Shown here piece by piece: positions 6,945 to 15,637 of a DNA stretch of 64,000 bases. Origin of the DNA: Kiritimatiellia bacterium. GTDB taxonomy: Bacteria; Verrucomicrobiota; Kiritimatiellia; CAIVKH01. The notes under the pieces were generated by a model. That model searched no databases and had not been told where the DNA came from. It worked only from the letters and a program-made list of their open reading frames with translations. Within the stretch, counting starts at the first letter, position 1, and each line of letters starts with the position of its first letter. The position numbers and the translations under genes are program-made. The stretch lies in assembly GCA_023953695.1 (NCBI GenBank), contig JAMLJG010000008.1, forward strand, positions 45,274-109,273, written 5' to 3'.

Positions 6945-8066
6945 TTAGGGGAGGAACTTTGCTTTTTTGAGTTTTTCGGGGAGGTAGTGTTCGAGGACGA
7001 AGTTGAGGCCGTGTTTGGCGAAGGCTTGTTGTTCGATGCGGACGCCCATTTTGAGCATTTGTTCGAGGGCTTTTTGCCATTCTTTGTAGTGGCGGATGAA
7101 GGGGTCGTTTTTGAGGGCGTCTTTTGCGCGTTTGATGTCTACGTCTTCGAGGGGGTGGGTGGCGTCTTCGAGGTCGTAGTCTATGATGTCCTGGGGGGTG
7201 ACGCCGAGGTAGTGGCAGACGGGGACGCAGAAGAAGCGGTTGATGTGGGCGGCTTGGCCGGAGCCGACTTTGAGGGTGCGGTAGATGTTGCAGTAGCCGT
7301 AGGGGTCGCCGTCGGTGAAGGCGAGGACGGGGATTTTTTGGTCGTCGGAGAGGCGGCGGATGAAGCGGCGGCAGGCGCGGGTGGGGACGCCGCTCATGGA
7401 GATGAGGATGCAGTTGGCTTTGGCGTAGTAGCGGTGGTGGACGAGGCGCTGGAAGAGGGAGGCGGTTTCGACGGCGAGCACGAATTTGGCGGTGGTTTGG
7501 AAGCGGAGGTGTTCGACGCGGGAGGGGATGCTCCAGGCGCCGGTGCCGAGTTTGGTGCAGTCTATTTTGATGTCTTTGCCGGTGTCGGGGTCGCGGTCTA
7601 TGACGACGATGGGGCCGCAGACTTCGCCGCCGCGTTCTTCGGGGATGTAGCCGAGTTGTTCGCGGTTGATGGCGAGGAGGGCTTCCATGTCGTCGAGGAG
7701 GGCGTCGGATTCGGGTTGTTCATCGAAGCGGCATTCGCCCCAGCTTTTTGAGTTGTAGTAGATTTCGCGTTTGCCGGCGATGTCGTCGCGGTCGAGGAGG
7801 TCGTTTTTTGTGGTGGCGAGGAGGCGCATGGATTGCGCGAAGGTTTTGACGGTATTGTAGGAGAGGGTGCGGGTGGCGGTTTTGCCGAGGATTTCGAAGT
7901 GTCCGCGTTTGGGGTCGTATTTGACGTTTGCGAGGGAGCGGATGGGGAAGCGCATGGTGGGCTTCTTGCTCTTTTTGACGATGTCAGTGTGGACGTCGGT
8001 TGCGAGGGTGACGATTTTTTGGGCGGCGGCTTTTTTGCTGACGATTTGGGGGGCGGAGTCGCTCAT
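6945..8066 (-). CDS. topoisomerase VI subunit A / Spo11-like protein
   Basis: A 373-residue protein of the Top6A/Spo11 family, which cuts both DNA strands through a tyrosine. The winged-helix (5Y-CAP) part carries KREIYYNSKSWGECRF, with Tyr104 (or Tyr103) aligned to the catalytic tyrosine. A central GGEVCGPIVV follows. The Toprim domain has FVLAVETASLFQRL (Glu200) and the DxD motif in LAFTDGDPYGYCNIYRTLKVGS (Asp252, Asp254). These residues are the family's Mg-binding set, so the protein looks catalytically complete. In archaea the gene is normally next to top6B, the GHKL ATPase subunit. No such gene is in this window: the neighbours are a UbiA prenyltransferase 58 bases upstream and a repeat array downstream. 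The partner may be elsewhere or the A subunit may act alone. Confidence 0.9.
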   Translation of the reverse strand: MSDSAPQIVSKKAAAQKIVTLATDVHTDIVKKSKKPTMRFPIRSLANVKYDPKRGHFEILGKTATRTLSYNTVKTFAQSMRLLATTKNDLLDRDDIAGKREIYYNSKSWGECRFDEQPESDALLDDMEALLAINREQLGYIPEERGGEVCGPIVVIDRDPDTGKDIKIDCTKLGTGAWSIPSRVEHLRFQTTAKFVLAVETASLFQRLVHHRYYAKANCILISMSGVPTRACRRFIRRLSDDQKIPVLAFTDGDPYGYCNIYRTLKVGSGQAAHINRFFCVPVCHYLGVTPQDIIDYDLEDATHPLEDVDIKRAKDALKNDPFIRHYKEWQKALEQMLKMGVRIEQQAFAKHGLNFVLEHYLPEKLKKAKFLP

Positions 8067-8124
8067 GGGGGGTCCTTTTTCGGCGGGTTGAGTGGGGGGC
8101 GGGTGGGCCGGGCGCTGCGGGCGA

Positions 8125-9021
8125 TCATCGGATGGCGAGCAGGGTGATGACGGTTCCTCCGTAGAGGAGGACGGTGATGGCGAGTGGGATGTCGGTGAGG
8201 AGGAGTTGTTCGGGGCGGCCGCCTCGTTCGTGGCGGTAGACGAGGTCGAGGTAGCGGAAGAGGCCGAAGACGACGAAGGGGATGGTGAAGCCGAGTTTGT
8301 GGGAGCCGAATTTGGCGACGGTGTCGGGCCAGAGGGTGTAGAGGCAGTAGGCGATGAGGGTTGCGGCGGCGATCATGGAGACGAGGATGTCGAGGAGGCG
8401 GGGGTCGTAGCCGCGGAGGCTGGGGCGGGAGTGGCCTTCTCGGCCGTCGAGGATGACGAGTTCGTGTCGGCGTTTGCAGAGGGCGAGGAAGAGGGCGAGG
8501 AGGAGGGTGCAGAGGAGGAGCCAGGGGGAGATGTCCACGTGGATGGCGAGTGCGCCGGCGAGTGCGCGGAGGACGAAGCCGGCGGCGATGATCATGATGT
8601 CTACGAGGGCGATTCGCTTGAGGCCGAAGGTGTAGCAGAGTTGCAGGAGGATGTAGGCGGCGATGGAGATGGCGAAGGTGGGGTCGAGGAGGGTGGCGAG
8701 GGCGAGTGCGCCGAGGAGGAGGAGGGGGGTGAGGGTCCAGCCGAGTCCGAGGGGGAGGTCGCCGGCGGCGAAGGGGCGCTGGCGTTTGGTGGGGTGTTGG
8801 CGGTCGAGTTCGATGTCGCGGAGGTCGTTGAGGATGTAGATGCCGCTGGAGGCGAGGCAGAAGATGGCGGCGGCGGCGAGGGCGATTTGGAGGGCGGTGG
8901 CGAGGGTGATGTTTTGGTTGGGGTCGCCGAGGGCGAAGATGAGGGGGGCGAGGACGACCGCGTTTTTCGTCCATTGTTTGGGGCGCAGTGCGCGCAGAAT
9001 GGCGGCGGCGGGGTTGCTCAT
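8125..9021 (-). CDS. UbiA prenyltransferase, decaprenyl-phosphate phosphoribosyltransferase-like
   Basis: A 298-residue multi-pass membrane protein of the UbiA superfamily. ALRPKQWTKNAVVLAPLIFA at the N-terminus and NDLRDIELDRQHPTKRQRP (first Asp-rich motif) are the pattern of 5-phosphoribosyl-1-pyrophosphate:polyprenyl-phosphate transferases, which make polyprenyl-phosphoribose for cell-surface arabinose or ribose. The second motif region is ILDGREGHSRPSLRGYDPRLLD. About eight helices are visible. The ATG at 9021 overlaps the stop of the mannosyltransferase gene by four bases, so the two proteins likely both charge the same polyprenyl phosphate carrier. The sugar acceptor is unknown. Confidence 0.8.
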   Translation of the reverse strand: MSNPAAAILRALRPKQWTKNAVVLAPLIFALGDPNQNITLATALQIALAAAAIFCLASSGIYILNDLRDIELDRQHPTKRQRPFAAGDLPLGLGWTLTPLLLLGALALATLLDPTFAISIAAYILLQLCYTFGLKRIALVDIMIIAAGFVLRALAGALAIHVDISPWLLLCTLLLALFLALCKRRHELVILDGREGHSRPSLRGYDPRLLDILVSMIAAATLIAYCLYTLWPDTVAKFGSHKLGFTIPFVVFGLFRYLDLVYRHERGGRPEQLLLTDIPLAITVLLYGGTVITLLAIR

Positions 9022-9785
9022 GCGGGGTTCTTTTTTGCGGCGATGCTGCGGGGGTGCGGTGTGGTGGGGGCGCGGCGGCGGAGGTGGCTTTGGAAGAGGA
9101 GTTTCCAGACCATCCAGAGGGCTTCTTTGACGATGGCTCCGCTCATTTTTGAGGAGCCGGAGCGGCGTTCTTCGAAGGTGATGGGGACTTCGGCGACTTG
9201 GAAGCCGTGCATCCAGGCGTGGTGGGTCATTTCGATTTGGAAGGAGTAGCCGTTGGATTTGATGCGGTCGAGTTCGATGGTTTCGAGGACGGCGCGGCGG
9301 AAGCATTTGAAGCCGCCGGTGGGGTCGGTGAAGGGCATGCCGGAGATGGCGTTGACGTAGTGGGCGGCGCCTTTGCTGAGGATGAGGCGGCTGAGGGGCC
9401 AGTTGATGACGCGGATGCCGCCTTTGTAGCGGGTGCCGAGGACGAGGTCGGCTTCGCGCGCGGCGTCGCGAAATTTGACGAGGTCGTTGGGGTTGTGGGA
9501 GAAGTCGCAGTCCATTTCGCCGATGAATTCGTAGTTGCGGGCGAGGGCCCATTGGAAGCCGGCGATGTAGGCGCGGCCGAGTCCTTGTTTTTGTTCGCGG
9601 TGGAGGACGTGGATGCGGCGGTCGGTGTCGGCCATTTGGTCGAGGAGTCGGCCGGTGCCATCGGGCGAGTTGTCGTCCACGAAGAGGATGTCTGCCCAGG
9701 GCGCGGCTTGGTGGAGGGCGAGCGCCATTTCCCGGACGTTTTCGATTTCGTTATACGTCGGGATGATGACGAGGTAGTCGTTCAT
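9018..9785 (-). CDS. polyprenol monophosphomannose synthase-like GT2
   Basis: A 255-residue family 2 glycosyltransferase of the DPM1 type, moving mannose (or glucose) from a nucleotide sugar to polyprenyl phosphate at the cytosolic membrane face. The motifs YLVIIPTYNEIENV, ILFVDDNSPDGTG, the metal-binding EMDCDFSHNP, DPTGGFKCFRR and VPITFEERRSGSSKMS are all present. There is no C-terminal membrane domain, as in the short soluble DPM1 form. It overlaps the UbiA gene at 9018-9021. Products of such enzymes feed GT-C transferases of the kind seen at 28103-29449. Confidence 0.88.
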   Translation of the reverse strand: MNDYLVIIPTYNEIENVREMALALHQAAPWADILFVDDNSPDGTGRLLDQMADTDRRIHVLHREQKQGLGRAYIAGFQWALARNYEFIGEMDCDFSHNPNDLVKFRDAAREADLVLGTRYKGGIRVINWPLSRLILSKGAAHYVNAISGMPFTDPTGGFKCFRRAVLETIELDRIKSNGYSFQIEMTHHAWMHGFQVAEVPITFEERRSGSSKMSGAIVKEALWMVWKLLFQSHLRRRAPTTPHPRSIAAKKNPA

Positions 9786-9877
9786 AAGCGGGGCACTTTA
9801 GGGTTTTGGCGTGCGATGGGCAAGCCGATGAGCAATTATTGTACCCTGCAAAACGAGGCGATATAGTGGGTGGCGGA

Positions 9878-10438
9878 ATGAAATTAGATATGCATTTTTA
9901 TGGCGATCCGGTGTTGCGCGCGCCGGCGGAGCGTGTGGCGGTGGTGACGGAGGAGTTGCGGGCGTTTGCGGCGGATATGGTGGAGACGATGCGGGCGGAG
10001 CAGGGGGTGGGGTTGGCGGCTCCGCAGGTGGGGCGTTCGGTGGCGTTGTGTGTGGTGGAGTTGCCGGAGGAGTATGATGTGGATGAGGCGGGGAACCGTT
10101 TCAATCCGGGTGTTGAGATGCCGATGATTTTGTTTAATCCGGTGGTGGTGGAGTTGAGTGCGAAGTTGGACTCGCACGAGGAGGGGTGTTTGAGTTTTCC
10201 GGGGATGCGGGGGAATATTGATCGGCCGATTGAGATTGTGTTGCGCTTTTGGGATGAGCGCGGGGTGGAGCATGAGGCGCGGTTTGTGGATTTTCTTGCG
10301 CGGGTGATTCAGCACGAGGTGGATCATTTGAATGGGGTGCTGTTCATTGACCGGATGTCGGCGGCGAAGCGCTTTGCGTTGTCGGGCAAGTTGAAGAAGC
10401 TCAAGCGGGAGACGGAGGAGCGGCTGGGATTGGTGTGA
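9878..10438 (+). CDS. def: peptide deformylase
   Basis: A 186-residue metalloenzyme that removes the formyl group from the N-terminal methionine of new proteins. All three family motifs are present: GVGLAAPQVG, EGCLSFP (Cys metal ligand) and QHEVDHLNG (two His ligands and the catalytic Glu). The start at ATG 9878 (MKLDMHFYGDPVLR) is chosen because longer in-frame options encode a non-conserved tail and a purine-rich GGTGGCGGA precedes this ATG. A TTCCAA-type palindrome with a T-run follows the stop. Confidence 0.96.
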   Translation: MKLDMHFYGDPVLRAPAERVAVVTEELRAFAADMVETMRAEQGVGLAAPQVGRSVALCVVELPEEYDVDEAGNRFNPGVEMPMILFNPVVVELSAKLDSHEEGCLSFPGMRGNIDRPIEIVLRFWDERGVEHEARFVDFLARVIQHEVDHLNGVLFIDRMSAAKRFALSGKLKKLKRETEERLGLV

Positions 10439-10476
10439 GGGTGGGGGCCGCGGGTGCGGTGGCGGCGCGGGGGTGT

Positions 10477-10536
10477 GAAAGTTCCAAGGGTTGGAAGTGG
10501 TTGCGAGGCGAACTTCCAAGCGTTGGAACTTTTTTT
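10477..10536. repeat. TTCCAA-type palindrome, copy 2, probable terminator
   Basis: Two short palindromes, TTCCAAGGGTTGGAA (10482-10496) and TTCCAAGCGTTGGAA (10514-10528), which also pair with each other as one long hairpin with three central mismatches, followed by a run of seven T. It lies between convergent def and prfC and can act as the def terminator. Copies 1 and 3 are at 1512-1556 and 63524-63580. Confidence 0.75.
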
Positions 10537-10550
10537 GTTTGGCGGCGATT

Positions 10551-12170
10551 CTATTTTGCGCCGAGTGGGGCTTGGGTGGAGGAGACGGTGTGGAGGGTGA
10601 GTTTGGGGTGTTTTTGGATGAAGTAGTCGAGGCTCCACTTTTCGGGGAAGAGGATGACGAGTTCGCCTTCTATGTCTTCGGCGAGGGCGACGCCGGAGCC
10701 GAGGTATTCGTTTTGGAGGGCGGCGCGGTCAATATCGGGTGAGAACCAGCGGATTTGGGTGTAGGGGGCGGGTTCGAGGCGGGTGTCGGCGCCGTATTCG
10801 TTTTGGAGGCGGTGGACGAGGACTTCGAATTGGAGTTGGCCGACGGCGCCGAGGAGGACGGAGTTGGTGACGGAGTGGAGGGCTTTGAATTGCTGGATGA
10901 CGCCTTCGGCGAGCATTTGGTCGAGGCCTTGTTTGAATTGTTTGAATTTGGAGGGGTTGGGGTTGCTGAGGGTGGCGAAGACTTCGGGGGGGAAGCGGGG
11001 GATTTCTTTGTAGCGGATGTCGGGTCGGCTGGTGAGGGTGTCGCCGATGCGGAAGGAGCGGTGGGCGACGAGTCCGACGATGTCGCCGGGGTATGCGCGT
11101 TCGATGCTTTCGCGTTCGGTGCCGAAGAGTTTCTGGGGGTAGGCGAGGCGGATGGGTTTGCCGGATTCGGGGTCGAGGACGGTCATGTCTTTTTCGAAGA
11201 CGCCGCTGCAGATGCGGATGAAGGCGATGGTGTCGCGGTGGCGCGGGTTCATGTTGGCTTGCACTTTGAAGACGAAGGAGGAGAAGGCGCTGTCTTCGGG
11301 CGCGATGAGGGCGCCGTCGGAGGGGCGGGGGGCGGGGGGGGCGCCGTATTTGACGAAGTATTCGAGGAGGAGTTGGACGCCGAAGTTGGTCATGGCGCTG
11401 CCGAAGAAGACGGGGGTGATTTGTCCGGCCATGACGGCGTCGCGGTCGAATTGTTCGCCGGCGGCGGAGAGGATTTCGACTTCTTGCCGCCAGGTGTCGT
11501 AGAGGGTGGGGTCCATGGAGTCGCGCAGGCCGGGGTCGTCTGGGCCGCTGACGTTGAAGGGGGCGCGATAGGCGCCGCCGACGGTGCGTTCGAAGCGGAA
11601 GAGTTGGTGGGAGAGGCGGTCGTAGACGCCGCGAAAATCTTGTCCACTGCCAAGTGGCCAGGTGACGGGGAATGCGCCGATGCCAAGCACTTTTTCGAGT
11701 TCGTCGAGGAGGGCGAGGGGTTCTTGGGCGGGGCGGTCGAGTTTGTTGACGAAGGTGAAGATGGGGATGTGGCGGAGGCGGCAGATTTCGAATAGTTTTT
11801 TGGTGCGGTCTTCGATTCCTTTGGCGGCGTCAATGACCATGATGACGCTATCTACGGCGGTGAGGACGCGATAGGTGTCTTCGCTGAAGTCTTTGTGGCC
11901 GGGGGTGTCGAGGAGGTTGATGCAGTGTCCTTCGTAGTCGAATTGGAGGACGGTGGAGGTGATGGAGATGCCGCGCTCTTTTTCGAGCTCCATCCAGTCG
12001 GAGGTGGCGGTGCGTTGATTTTTGCGTGCGCGCACGGAGCCGGCGAGGTGGAGGGCGCCGCCGTAGAGGAGGAGTTTTTCGGTGAGGGTGGTTTTGCCGG
12101 CGTCGGGATGGGAGATGATGGCGAAGGTGCGGCGTCGGGCGATTTCTTCTGAAAGGGGTCGTGGGTTCAT
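10551..12170 (-). CDS. prfC: peptide chain release factor 3
   Basis: A 539-residue translational GTPase that recycles release factors 1 and 2 from the ribosome. The G-domain has SHPDAGKTTLTEKLL (G1, near residue 20), ERGISITSTVLQF (switch), LLDTPGHKDFSEDTYR (G3) and VNKLDR (G4). The C-terminal part (GAVGQLQFEVLVHRLQNEYG, ending in a PrfC-type domain) separates it from EF-G. Length is normal for the family (about 525-540). It has the C-rich coding strand shared by all minus-strand genes of the 6.9-12.2 kb stretch. Confidence 0.96.
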   Translation of the reverse strand: MNPRPLSEEIARRRTFAIISHPDAGKTTLTEKLLLYGGALHLAGSVRARKNQRTATSDWMELEKERGISITSTVLQFDYEGHCINLLDTPGHKDFSEDTYRVLTAVDSVIMVIDAAKGIEDRTKKLFEICRLRHIPIFTFVNKLDRPAQEPLALLDELEKVLGIGAFPVTWPLGSGQDFRGVYDRLSHQLFRFERTVGGAYRAPFNVSGPDDPGLRDSMDPTLYDTWRQEVEILSAAGEQFDRDAVMAGQITPVFFGSAMTNFGVQLLLEYFVKYGAPPAPRPSDGALIAPEDSAFSSFVFKVQANMNPRHRDTIAFIRICSGVFEKDMTVLDPESGKPIRLAYPQKLFGTERESIERAYPGDIVGLVAHRSFRIGDTLTSRPDIRYKEIPRFPPEVFATLSNPNPSKFKQFKQGLDQMLAEGVIQQFKALHSVTNSVLLGAVGQLQFEVLVHRLQNEYGADTRLEPAPYTQIRWFSPDIDRAALQNEYLGSGVALAEDIEGELVILFPEKWSLDYFIQKHPKLTLHTVSSTQAPLGAK

Positions 12171-12199
12171 AGCAACGGGCGGAGGGTATGGCCCGCGAT

Positions 12200-15100
12200 T
12201 CAGCGCGCGTCAAGGACTTCTCGAACGAGGGCGGCGAGGGCGGCGGGTTTGAAGGGCTTTTGGAGGAAGTTGCGGCCGGGCTCGACATCGGTCATTCCGG
12301 AGAGGGCTTCATCGGCATAGCCGGACATGTAGAGCACTTTGAGGTTTGGCGCTTTGTTGCGCAATTGTTCGGCGAGGCTGGGGCCGCTGATGTGCGGCAT
12401 GATGATGTCGGTGAGGAGGAGTTGGAATGCGTGTTTCTTTTGGGTTGCGACTTCGAGGGCTTCGCGCCCGTTGCTGGCGGTGGTGACGCGGTAGCCGAAT
12501 TGGCCGAGGAGTTGGGCGGTAAGTTTGCGCACGTTTTCTTCGTCTTCGACGAGGAGGATGCTTTCCGTGCCGCGCACGACTTCGGTTTGTGGCGAGTGCG
12601 ATGCGGGTATGGGGCGGCCATCCACGCGCGGGAGATAGAGGGAGAATGTGGTGCCGCGACCGGGTGTGGATTCGACGAGGACGGAGCCGCCGGATTGCTG
12701 CATGATTCCATAGACCATGGGCAGGCCGAGGCCGGTTCCTTTGCCGACCTCTTTGGTGGTGAAGAAGGGTTCGAATATCCGTGGCATGATGGTGGGGTCA
12801 ATGCCTTTGCCATTGTCGGAGACGTCGAGGACGGTGTAGGAACCGGGTTCAACGGAGAGGGTTCCGCGAGTGAGGCGGCTGGAGAGGTCTTGGCGCGAGG
12901 TGCGAATACTGAGGCGTCCGCCGTTGGGCATGGCGTCGCGGGCATTGAGCGCGAGGTTGATGATGACCTGTTCCATTTGTCCGGCATCAATGCGAACGAG
13001 GCCGGGTTCGGGGGCGAGATCGATTGCGATTTCGATGTCTTCGCTGATGAGGCGCCGCAGGATGTTTTGGAGGTTTCGGACGATCGCGTTGAGGTCGTGA
13101 AGTTTCGGTTCGAGCACCTGCTTGCGGCTGAAGGCGAGGAGTTGGCGCGTGAGGCCGAATGCGCGCTCGGCAGCTTTGGCAATTTCATCGGCGTCGCGGT
13201 GCAGCGGTTGGTCGGCGGGTATATCTTCGCGGAGCACTTCCGCGTAGCCGGTGATGACGGTGAGGAGGTTGTTGAAATCGTGCGCGATGCCGCCTGCCAG
13301 GCGGCCCACGGCCTCCATTTTCTGCGAGTGTTGGAGCAGTTCTTCGCTGCGACGCAGGGCGAGTTCAGATTTCTTGCGTTCGGTGATGTCGCGCGCGTTG
13401 ATGACGTAGTGGCGGCGTCGCCCTTGGAGGTGGAGCGCCTTGGTGGCGCTCTCGAAATCGCGCCAGCTCCCGTCGCGGTGGCGGAGCCGGAATTCGACAG
13501 TGCGAATGGCAGAGGGGTCTTCAATGATGACGCGGCGGACCTGGACCAGGTTGTAGGCGTCGTCGGGGTGAAGCAGTTCTTCGACATTATGGTTGAGGAT
13601 GTCGGAGGGGGCGTAGCCGAGGGCGGTTTCCAGTGCGGGGCTGGCATAGGTCAGGATGCCCTGTCCGTCAATGATGGCGATGATGTCGGAGACGTTTTCG
13701 ATGATGGAGCGATAGTACTCTTCGCGTTCGCGCAGGGCGGCCTCTGCGGCGCGGCGCGCGATGGCGGCGCCGATGGAGCCGGCGGCGGCTTTCAGCAGGT
13801 CCTCTTCGCCTGCTTCCCACGCGCCATTCAGATCGGTGGTGCTGATGCCGATGATGCCCCAGAAGCGGCTCCCGCTGATCACTGGCGCCAGCAGGATGCG
13901 GCGCAGGGGGGGCAGGGTATTGGCTTCGCGCGGCGTCAGCAGATCGGTCACGACTCCGCGAACAGTGTGGCCCGCTTCCAGCAACTCGTAGCTGCCGGGC
14001 AGCATATCGTCATAGGCGATGGCGGCTCCCGAGGGCTTGGTGACGATGGGGTGGAGACTCCAGTATTGATAAACTGTTACTGCGAGGGGAGACTTGGGGT
14101 CTGCGTCTGTGTTTTGGAGGAGCCATGTGCGATCCACATTGGCGGCTGCGCCGAGAAGGTGGAGCGAGCGTTTAATTGCGCCCTCGAGCGTTGGAGTGGT
14201 AAGAAGCTCGTGTGTGGTTTGTGCGATATAGCGCAGGAGTTGATCGCGCGAGTGAATGGCTTGTTGCGCGCTCTGGCGATCGAGCAGGGCGCTAAAAGCG
14301 CCGGCGATGGCTTGCACAAGCGCGATTTCGCTCTGAAGCCAGACTCGATCCCGGCGGCAATCGTCGAAACCGATGAAGCCCCAAAGGCTATTTGATGTGA
14401 GGATGGGGACGCACAGAATGGATCGACTATTTTGCGGATTGAGCACGGCGCGCGCTTCGGGCGAGAGGTCCTTGACGAGCGCTGAAAACGGCAAGCCGTT
14501 TCGGATGTTGCGAAAAAGGCGGTCAAAAACGACCCCGAACTCATCGTCGTTAGGATTGGGATTCCCAGCGTAGGGTGGTGCATGTTCGCTTTGCCACCTG
14601 TAGAGTTGATCGGTGAGAGGGGCATAGCTCTTTTCGTGGACGCGATTGCGGAAAATATAGGCGCGGTCCGCATCGAGCGCTGTGCCCAGGGCCTTCAGCA
14701 CATCTGGCGCACAGCCGCAGTGGAGCGGATCGGTGCAGCTAGCGATGGCGCAGGTTGCATGCGTGAGGGAATCGAGGAGGCGCGCCTCGACCTGTAGTTC
14801 TGCGGCCCACGGTTTTTGGTCTGTGATGTCGCAGCCTGCGTTGAGATAGCCGATGAGTTGGTCGCGCTGATCGAATTGGGGCGCCCCGGTCGCGAAGAAG
14901 ATGCGTTCGGCGCCATCCCATCGGCGGAGCTGAAGCTCCGCCGTGAAAGGCACACTCTTTGTCAAGGCTGCGGATAGCACGGGTTGACGCGCGAAGCCGT
15001 TTTCGGGGGCGGGCGAGTTCGGATCGCTCTTGCCATCTGGCGATTCGCAAAACTCTCGGCAGTAGCGGTTGAGGAAGACTATTTTTCCGGAGGCATCGGT

Positions 15101-15574
15101 TTTCCAGATTGGGATTGGCGCGAGGTCGGCGATGCGCGCAAACCGCTCTTCACTCGATTCCGCGGTGGCGCGCGCAGCAGCTTGCGATTGGCGAGGCCCT
15201 CGCTGGATTCGGCCTGGCGCGGGTGGATCCTCTTCGAGAATGAGATCGGCGACTGTGTCGCTGGCGTCCGGGGCGGGCACGACTTGTTTGGGCGAATAGC
15301 CTCCCAGCGAAAGAAATGGGATGGTGCGCCCCTCTTTGCGGAGGATGGCGCTGATGTGAGCGAGCGAGAGCTTGGGTAACTCTGTTGAACAAAGAATGAA
15401 GTCCCAATCGGCATCCCGCACGCATTGGCGCAGTTCGGAGAGAGACTCCACGCGAGTCAGCGCCACCTCGCCCCCACTTCTTCGGAGGCGCGCGACCCAT
15501 TCTGTTGCGACGTCCGAAGGAGTCCCCAATAGCAACAGGGCCACGGGACTTGTAACTGCTTCGCGCTGGGTCAT
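12200..15574 (-). CDS. hybrid sensor histidine kinase (pseudo-REC/PAS/GAF/GAF/PAS/HisKA/HATPase/REC)
   Basis: A 1124-residue soluble hybrid kinase. Approximate order: a receiver-like domain (8-112), PAS (135-260), two GAF domains (265-430, 435-610), PAS plus PAC (615-735), HisKA with phospho-His765 in GGIAHDFNNLLTVI, HATPase (865-985, motifs NLALNARDAMP, DNGKGID, GTGLGLPMV), and a C-terminal receiver with phospho-acceptor Asp1056 in LLLTDIIMPH. In the N-terminal receiver-like domain the acceptor position is serine (FILCSTELP), so it is probably not phosphorylated. There are no membrane helices, so the signal is likely cytosolic. No response regulator gene is adjacent. The ATG at 15574 is preferred; an in-frame start at 15613 would add 13 residues. 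Confidence 0.92.
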   Translation of the reverse strand: MTQREAVTSPVALLLLGTPSDVATEWVARLRRSGGEVALTRVESLSELRQCVRDADWDFILCSTELPKLSLAHISAILRKEGRTIPFLSLGGYSPKQVVPAPDASDTVADLILEEDPPAPGRIQRGPRQSQAAARATAESSEERFARIADLAPIPIWKTDASGKIVFLNRYCREFCESPDGKSDPNSPAPENGFARQPVLSAALTKSVPFTAELQLRRWDGAERIFFATGAPQFDQRDQLIGYLNAGCDITDQKPWAAELQVEARLLDSLTHATCAIASCTDPLHCGCAPDVLKALGTALDADRAYIFRNRVHEKSYAPLTDQLYRWQSEHAPPYAGNPNPNDDEFGVVFDRLFRNIRNGLPFSALVKDLSPEARAVLNPQNSRSILCVPILTSNSLWGFIGFDDCRRDRVWLQSEIALVQAIAGAFSALLDRQSAQQAIHSRDQLLRYIAQTTHELLTTPTLEGAIKRSLHLLGAAANVDRTWLLQNTDADPKSPLAVTVYQYWSLHPIVTKPSGAAIAYDDMLPGSYELLEAGHTVRGVVTDLLTPREANTLPPLRRILLAPVISGSRFWGIIGISTTDLNGAWEAGEEDLLKAAAGSIGAAIARRAAEAALREREEYYRSIIENVSDIIAIIDGQGILTYASPALETALGYAPSDILNHNVEELLHPDDAYNLVQVRRVIIEDPSAIRTVEFRLRHRDGSWRDFESATKALHLQGRRRHYVINARDITERKKSELALRRSEELLQHSQKMEAVGRLAGGIAHDFNNLLTVITGYAEVLREDIPADQPLHRDADEIAKAAERAFGLTRQLLAFSRKQVLEPKLHDLNAIVRNLQNILRRLISEDIEIAIDLAPEPGLVRIDAGQMEQVIINLALNARDAMPNGGRLSIRTSRQDLSSRLTRGTLSVEPGSYTVLDVSDNGKGIDPTIMPRIFEPFFTTKEVGKGTGLGLPMVYGIMQQSGGSVLVESTPGRGTTFSLYLPRVDGRPIPASHSPQTEVVRGTESILLVEDEENVRKLTAQLLGQFGYRVTTASNGREALEVATQKKHAFQLLLTDIIMPHISGPSLAEQLRNKAPNLKVLYMSGYADEALSGMTDVEPGRNFLQKPFKPAALAALVREVLDAR

Positions 15575-15637
15575 GGTGGATACACCATACCCCAGGGCGG
15601 CGGTTTGCATCAAACGCGATTTGTACTGAAAGCGGGC

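Noticed and set aside
12188..14395. Very long + strand open frame opposite the histidine kinase gene
   Set aside because: Its protein is Gly/Ala/Glu/Val-rich without motifs, whereas the opposite strand encodes a clear multi-domain kinase. It is a high-GC mirror frame.
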